From: an uncultured Oscillospiraceae bacterium
Lineage (GTDB): Bacteria > Bacillota > Clostridia > Oscillospirales > Oscillospiraceae
Length of the DNA: 11,127 nt
Assembly (NCBI GenBank): GCA_958423465.1
Contig: CATZRD010000054.1
Coordinates: 1-11,127 of the forward strand
Direction of reading: 5' to 3'
In this document: piece by piece, positions 7,642-11,127 of the stretch
Layout: each line of letters starts with the position of its first letter
How positions within the stretch are numbered: the first letter of the stretch is position 1
Notes under the pieces: model-generated
Told to the model about the DNA's origin: nothing
The model's database searches: none
What the model saw: the letters and a program-made list of their open reading frames with translations, nothing else
Made by a program: the position numbers and the translations under genes

Positions 7642-7680
7642 AAAGTGATTTTTCCGTAAAACGGTGAAAATCACTTTTTT
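7642..7680. repeat. Large inverted repeat between the divergent DUF6076-like and RepA-like genes
   Basis: AAAGTGATTTT (7642-7652) is repeated inverted at 7667-7677, with an inner CCGT/ACGG pair (7654-7657 with 7661-7664) and an AAA loop. TTT follows on the plus strand (7678-7680). It lies in the leader of the minus gene and upstream of the plus gene. It could be a terminator for plus-strand transcription, an operator for both genes, or part of a replication origin recognised by the element. Confidence 0.7.
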
Positions 7681-7705
7681 ATGTTGGAATTTCTCTTTCC
7701 CCTGT

Positions 7706-7734
7706 ATTCTATCACAGGATGGCCGCCCCGCCAA
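7706..7734 (-). promoter_or_regulatory. Likely promoter for the DUF6076-like gene
   Basis: TTGGCG (7729-7734), a 17-nt spacer and TAGAAT (7706-7711) on the minus strand, matching consensus at 4/6 and 5/6. The leader would run through the inverted repeat at 7642-7677 before the start codon at 7620. Confidence 0.45.
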
Positions 7735-7762
7735 GGACCTGTACAAAGAAGGAGGAATTTCT

Positions 7763-8821
7763 ATGATCCAAGGAAAATGTCTCAACACCATCGACGGCGC
7801 CACGCTCATGGCCCAACCGCTCCGTCCGCCCAACTTCATTGTGGGCTCTCTGCTCTCCCAGGGACTCCACATCCTGGCCGGCTCCCCAAAGGTGGGCAAG
7901 TCTTGGCTGGCTCTCTGGCTTGCGGTGACTGTGTCCAAGGGTGAACCTGTCTGGGGAATGGCCGTGAAACCCGGCTCTGTCCTCTACCTCTGCCTTGAGG
8001 ATTCCCAACTCCGCATCCAGAACCGGCTATTCCAAATTACCGAGGACGCCCCTGCCACCGTCCACTTCTGTACCGAGGCCGCTCTGCTGGGCTACGGACT
8101 GGAGGAACAGTTGGAGAACTTCCTGGCAGAACACCCGGACACGGTGCTGGTCATCATCGACACCCTACAGATGGTCCGCAGCACCCACTACGACAACACC
8201 TACGCCAACGACTACCGGGACCTCTCCGTTCTCAAGCAAATCGCGGACCGCCACGGTCTCGCCATCCTGCTCATTCACCACCTGCGGAAAGAACCCGCCG
8301 AGGATGTGTTCAACCGCATCTCCGGCACTACCGCCATCAGCGGTGCCGTGGACACCAGCCTCACTCTGGTGGAGGAACGCCGGGGCAGCCGTCGGGCCAA
8401 ACTCTTCTGCGTGGGGCGGGACATTGAGTACCGGGAGATGGAACTGGAGCGGAACGGTGACAACGTCTGGGAGGTGGTCTCAGACAGCAGAGACACGCCG
8501 GAACTGTTGAAGGACAGGGTCGTCTCTCTCCTCTCTGAACTGATGGAGGGCAGAGAAAAGTTTATCGGCACTCCCACCGAGCTGGCTGGGACTATCGACC
8601 CTGCGGGTGCGGAGGGTATCTCGCCTAAGACTCTCTCCCGGCGAATCGTCCAAAGCGTTGATGCACTAAGCAAGGCGGGCATCACCGTCATCATTCGCAG
8701 GAGCAACGGCAGACGGCTTATCGAACTCCACCGTGCCGATAGTGCCGACAACCCAGCCCCCGGAACAGTTGACCCTGTCGACCCTGTTGCCGGTGTGAGA
8801 GCGGCTCAAGGCTCACTTTAG
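7763..8821 (+). CDS. RepA-like AAA ATPase (hexameric helicase family)
   Basis: A 352-residue protein starting at ATG 7763 with GGAGG about 7 nt upstream; the frame is open to the left, but those codons run through the inverted repeat. Walker A is GSPKVGKS (residues 40-47), followed by LCLED (76-80), Walker B VLVIID (128-133) and the LLIHH motif (169-173). These fit the RecA-fold AAA_25/RSF1010 RepA-like family of replicative helicases. The C-terminal ~100 residues (from ~245) look like a winged-helix-type extension ending in a proline/aspartate-rich tail. It probably helps replication or unwinding of the excised or transferred element in the cytoplasm. The stop codon overlaps a small hairpin (CTCAC 8812-8816 with GTGAG 8821-8825). 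Confidence 0.9.
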   Translation: MIQGKCLNTIDGATLMAQPLRPPNFIVGSLLSQGLHILAGSPKVGKSWLALWLAVTVSKGEPVWGMAVKPGSVLYLCLEDSQLRIQNRLFQITEDAPATVHFCTEAALLGYGLEEQLENFLAEHPDTVLVIIDTLQMVRSTHYDNTYANDYRDLSVLKQIADRHGLAILLIHHLRKEPAEDVFNRISGTTAISGAVDTSLTLVEERRGSRRAKLFCVGRDIEYREMELERNGDNVWEVVSDSRDTPELLKDRVVSLLSELMEGREKFIGTPTELAGTIDPAGAEGISPKTLSRRIVQSVDALSKAGITVIIRRSNGRRLIELHRADSADNPAPGTVDPVDPVAGVRAAQGSL

Positions 8822-8837
8822 TGAGGCAAGCATAGCC

Positions 8838-8899
8838 CCCGGCTATACGCCGGGCGCGTTTCGGGGCGCTGCCCCGCACCCCAGCCCCCTGCGAGGGGG
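8838..8899. repeat. Triple GC-rich hairpin segment upstream of mobC (possible oriT or regulatory region)
   Basis: Three back-to-back perfect 6-bp hairpins: CCCGGC/GCCGGG (8838-8843, 8849-8854), CGGGGC/GCCCCG (8862-8867, 8871-8876) and CCCCCT/AGGGGG (8885-8890, 8894-8899). The mobC ribosome-binding site begins directly after. Inverted repeats just upstream of mobC and the relaxase gene are where an origin of transfer is often found, but no nic site can be named. The style resembles the hairpin array at 3101-3184, so a general genomic repeat is an equal alternative. Confidence 0.45.
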
Positions 8900-8917
8900 A
8901 GGAAGGAGGGAAGTCGG

Positions 8918-9328
8918 ATGCCAAGAGAAAAGCGCAAGACGGAGATCGTCACCATGCGGATGACGCCCTATACCAAAGAGCTCCTGCAGAAGAAGGCGCG
9001 GGAGGCCAACATGACGCTCACCATGTATCTGTGCATCTGCGGCCTGGGTAAGCAGATCGTCCGGGTGGATGGCATGGACGAGGTGCTTCACGAGCTGAAG
9101 GCCCAGGGCCGCAACCTGAACCAGCTCACCACGTTGGCCAACATGGGCAAACTTAAAGTCCTCCGGGGCGACGACCTGGTGGACGGCTACGCCAAGCTCG
9201 CCGCCCAGGTGGGTGAGCTGGCAAGGGTGGTAAATGGGGCCCCCGCAAAAGCGGTTCACAGCTTTTGTGGGGAGAGGAGACGCCCCGGAATGAATGAGCT
9301 TTCAGCCGATAAGGCTGGAAGCGAATGA
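8918..9328 (+). CDS. mobC: MobC-family relaxosome accessory protein
   Basis: A 136-residue protein starting at ATG 8918 behind a purine-rich GGAGGAAGGAGGG. Residues ~8-45 fit a ribbon-helix-helix DNA-binding fold (TEIVTMRMTPYTKELLQKKA). The segment LKAQGRNLNQLTTLANMGKL (~60-79) is the conserved MobC signature. MobC proteins bind oriT and help the relaxase open the DNA for transfer. The last ~25 residues are polar and look poorly conserved. The relaxase gene follows 26 bp after the stop, so the two are almost surely co-transcribed. Confidence 0.9.
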   Translation: MPREKRKTEIVTMRMTPYTKELLQKKAREANMTLTMYLCICGLGKQIVRVDGMDEVLHELKAQGRNLNQLTTLANMGKLKVLRGDDLVDGYAKLAAQVGELARVVNGAPAKAVHSFCGERRRPGMNELSADKAGSE

Positions 9329-9354
9329 TAATGATATGGGGAGGTGTCGACGAG

Positions 9355-10662
9355 GTGGCTACTTTCACCGCCATCAAGAACAAGACCCAGGACGGCGGCG
9401 CCATGAAGAACTCCCTGGACTACGTCAAGCGGAAGGACAAAACTCAGTGGGGTGACCGCCAACTGGTCACCGGCTGGAACTGCGTGGCCCAGTCCGCCTA
9501 CGACGAGATGATGACTACCAAGCGGCGGTACGGCAAAACCGATGGCCGGATGTTCTACCAGTTCGTCCAGTCCTTCAGTCCAGGGGAGGACGTGACACCG
9601 GAAGAAGTCCACGCCATCGGGCTGGAGTTGGCCCAACGGTTGTTTTCCGACTTCGAGGTGGTGGTCGCCACCCATGTGGATGCCGACCATCTCCACAGCC
9701 ACCTGCTGGTGAATAGCGTGAGTTGGAAAGACGGCCGCAAGCTCCACCAGAACGCCGCAGACCTCCAACGCCAGCGGCAGGTCAGCGACGAGATTTGCGC
9801 CGCCCACGGCCTGACGGTGCTGGAGCCGCCGAAGAAGTATGCCCAGGAAAAGAAGATGCGTCCCGGCGAGTACCGCTCCGCTGTCCGCGGTGAGAGCTGG
9901 AAGTTCCGGCTCATCAACGCCATCGACCTGTGCATGAGGAAAGCAAAAACAAGGGCCGAGTTCCTCCGGGAGATGGAAAAGCGAGGCTATCAGGTGCGGT
10001 GGGAGGATAATCGGAAGTACATCACCTACACCACACCCAAGGGAAAGAAGTGCCGGGACGACCGGCTGCACGATGAACGATATCGAAAGGAAGTGATGGA
10101 GCGTGAGTTCCGAATCCGAGAAGCGATGCTCCATGGAGGAGTTGAAGAAGCGGAACCTGCCGCCGGAGCAGACCGCTCCACCGACACCAGTTCCCTGTCC
10201 CACAGAGGAACAATGGGAGGAGCTGCTGGCCCGGCTCAACGCACTGTACCGCGTGATGGCGGCACAGAACCATCTGCTGGAACAAATGCTGTCCAAGCCG
10301 AGCATCTACGCTACGAAGGAACAAGCGGCGGAGATAACGAGACAACTCTCCAGGATACAGGCGAGCATCGAACAGGTTGGGAGGCAGAACGAGCAACGGC
10401 GTTTTCGGCTGCCCAGGATACACCTGCCGGAGCTACCCAGGCCCACGCTCAAGGGAGCAGCCCTCACGCTGATGGTCCTGGTGGTGTCGGGGATTCTCTT
10501 ATACGCCTCGGTTACCGTCTGGAACAATCTGCTGAAGCCGCTCCTGACCCTGCTCAGGTGACCAGCCACGGTGACCGCAAGGCCCTCGCCAAAGAGCGGG
10601 CCAAGAAAATTGCTCAGGGTCACAAGCCAGATGACCACGAGGAACAGCAAACCATGTATTGA
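9355..10662 (+). CDS. MOBP-type relaxase (MobA/VirD2-like mobilization nuclease)
   Basis: A 435-residue protein. I chose GTG 9355 (giving the typical MATFTAIKNKT start), with GGAGG about 10 nt upstream. An in-frame ATG at 9325 overlaps the mobC stop and would add 10 unlikely residues. The candidate catalytic tyrosine is Y23 (SLDYVKRK), and the metal-binding motif is HVDADHLHSHLLVN (107-120), fitting the MOBP HxDxxHxHxH pattern. It nicks oriT and pilots the single strand in conjugative mobilization. From residue ~265 to ~405 the protein becomes low-complexity (Ala, Gly, Thr, Glu rich) with codons that end less often in G/C. That stretch overlaps another open frame in the +1 frame (10103-10561), which suggests the tail is overprinted. 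It lies between mobC and tnpW. Confidence 0.92.
   Translation: MATFTAIKNKTQDGGAMKNSLDYVKRKDKTQWGDRQLVTGWNCVAQSAYDEMMTTKRRYGKTDGRMFYQFVQSFSPGEDVTPEEVHAIGLELAQRLFSDFEVVVATHVDADHLHSHLLVNSVSWKDGRKLHQNAADLQRQRQVSDEICAAHGLTVLEPPKKYAQEKKMRPGEYRSAVRGESWKFRLINAIDLCMRKAKTRAEFLREMEKRGYQVRWEDNRKYITYTTPKGKKCRDDRLHDERYRKEVMEREFRIREAMLHGGVEEAEPAAGADRSTDTSSLSHRGTMGGAAGPAQRTVPRDGGTEPSAGTNAVQAEHLRYEGTSGGDNETTLQDTGEHRTGWEAERATAFSAAQDTPAGATQAHAQGSSPHADGPGGVGDSLIRLGYRLEQSAEAAPDPAQVTSHGDRKALAKERAKKIAQGHKPDDHEEQQTMY
10103..10561 (+). CDS. Nested membrane protein gene inside the relaxase gene (MobB-like layout)
   Basis: A 152-codon frame lying wholly inside the relaxase gene, shifted +1. The likely start is GTG 10103 (AGGAAG 9 nt upstream), or ATG 10133. 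The product reads like a real protein. It has a charged/proline N-terminus, a helical segment with heptad-like leucines (~36-95), a basic RRFRLPRI linker, then one hydrophobic span (~117-140) and a short basic/leucine tail. Its codons mostly end in G or C (CTG, GAG, AAG, CAG), like the neighbouring real genes, whereas the relaxase frame over the same bases does not. RSF1010 MobB is likewise encoded inside its relaxase gene and is a membrane protein aiding transfer. Functional equivalence here is inference. Confidence 0.72.
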   Translation: MSSESEKRCSMEELKKRNLPPEQTAPPTPVPCPTEEQWEELLARLNALYRVMAAQNHLLEQMLSKPSIYATKEQAAEITRQLSRIQASIEQVGRQNEQRRFRLPRIHLPELPRPTLKGAALTLMVLVVSGILLYASVTVWNNLLKPLLTLLR

Positions 10663-10678
10663 GAAAGTGAGGAAATCC

Positions 10679-10957
10679 ATGAAACCTGATTGGAAAATTT
10701 ACCAGGACACCGGGATGCTGGGCGCCTATGTCAAAGAAAACGCCATCCTCCGAGAAGCGGAGGATGGCGGGGTGGAAACCATATTCCGGGATACTGAGCA
10801 CTGGGCAAAACCGGAGGGCTTCACCAAAGAACGCACGATGCTTATCCAGGGCAAGCGGTTCCATGTCACCTCGGTCTTTCCCGGCGGGGAAACACCCACG
10901 AATCGACTGCTGACCTACATCGACGGCGAGTTGGAAAAGGAGACCCACACCGCTTGA
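10679..10957 (+). CDS. tnpW: TnpW-family transposon-encoded protein
   Basis: A 92-residue protein starting at ATG 10679 with GAGG 7 nt upstream, 16 bp after the relaxase stop. The C-terminal half (MLIQGKRFHVTSVFPGG, then TPTNRLLTYIDGEL) is the TnpW family signature first named from Tn4451-type elements. The function is unknown; the small soluble protein regularly sits between the relaxase and the large serine recombinase, as here. Confidence 0.88.
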   Translation: MKPDWKIYQDTGMLGAYVKENAILREAEDGGVETIFRDTEHWAKPEGFTKERTMLIQGKRFHVTSVFPGGETPTNRLLTYIDGELEKETHTA

Positions 10958-10965
10958 TATTTCAG

Positions 10966-10994
10966 TAGACTTTGGGGAACCGATGGGGTATGAT
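10966..10994 (+). promoter_or_regulatory. Likely promoter for the serine recombinase gene
   Basis: TAGACT (10966-10971), a 17-nt spacer and TATGAT (10989-10994), with 4/6 and 5/6 consensus matches. It gives a start near 11001 and places the recombinase under its own control. A GGTATG/CGTACC inverted repeat (from 10987) overlaps the -10 and could bind a regulator. Confidence 0.5.
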
Positions 10995-11035
10995 GTCCGT
11001 ACCGTACCGGCTTGCCCCAGAAAGGAGGAAAACAA

Positions 11036-11127
11036 ATGGCAAGCCCAACGCAAAAATTCAATATTTTATATGCCAGACTGAGCCAGGAGGATGCTCGGGA
11101 GGGTGAGTCCAACTCCATCGTAAACCA
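11036..11127 (+). CDS. Large serine recombinase (TnpX-like), N-terminus only
   Basis: ATG 11036 follows AAAGGAGG with 7 nt spacing. The 30 visible codons contain FNILYARLSQED with the catalytic serine at S16, then GESNSIVNQ, the conserved opening of large serine recombinases. The rest lies beyond the window. With tnpW and a relaxase next to it, this is most likely the integrase/excisionase of a Tn4451-like mobilizable element, usually placed near one end of the element. Confidence 0.9.
   Translation, partial: MASPTQKFNILYARLSQEDAREGESNSIVN

Noticed and set aside
9325..9354. Relaxase start at ATG 9325 overlapping the mobC stop
   Set aside because: The ten extra residues are unlike the family start; GTG 9355 has GGAGG upstream and gives the usual MATFTAIKNKT beginning.
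9256..10305. A 349-codon minus-strand frame opposite the relaxase gene
   Set aside because: Mirror frame of the relaxase, whose catalytic motifs are present; no ribosome-binding site and no domain.
1..11127. CRISPR array, rRNA or insertion sequence
   Set aside because: No regularly spaced direct repeats, no rRNA-like sequence and no transposase with terminal inverted repeats were found on either strand.

Overview
The window looks like chromosomal DNA from a GC-rich, anaerobic, gut-type Firmicute of the Oscillospiraceae/Clostridia kind. The evidence is strong AGGAGG ribosome-binding sites, a YgfK/SsnA pair typical of anaerobic purine catabolism, GC-rich intergenic hairpin arrays, and a Tn4451-like mobilizable element with TnpW and a large serine recombinase. 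The genus cannot be fixed from this sequence alone.

Left part (1-4760, minus strand, very GC-rich): a catabolic unit is transcribed right to left. A sigma70-type promoter (4732-4760) leads into a structured 5' leader ending in an intrinsic terminator (4601-4641), followed by ssnA (3208-4548, amidohydrolase). A hairpin-rich gap follows (2866-3207), then ygfK (2850 to beyond position 1, an iron-sulfur flavoprotein whose C-terminus is cut off). Both families belong to gene sets linked to anaerobic urate/xanthine breakdown. The leader has the layout of a transcription-attenuating riboswitch and is one of the two main observations here.

Middle part (4920-6650): an AT-richer island carries one minus-strand gene (4945-6183) for an unrecognised protein of about 412 residues with two winged-helix-like segments, with its own promoter and terminator. 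It is followed by about 370 bp of AT-rich DNA without a convincing gene.

Right part (6615-11127, intermediate GC): this is most of an integrative mobilizable element. A DUF6076-like zinc-cysteine protein (minus) is divergent from a RepA-like AAA ATPase (plus), with a large perfect inverted repeat between them. Next come a GC-rich triple-hairpin segment (possible oriT or regulatory region), mobC, a MOBP-type relaxase, tnpW, and the first codons of a large serine recombinase with its own promoter. Inside the relaxase gene, in the +1 frame, lies a 152-codon open frame for a coiled-coil plus single-membrane-segment protein. It resembles in layout the RSF1010 mobB gene nested in mobA and is the second main observation. 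No type IV secretion genes are visible, so the element probably borrows a conjugation machine.
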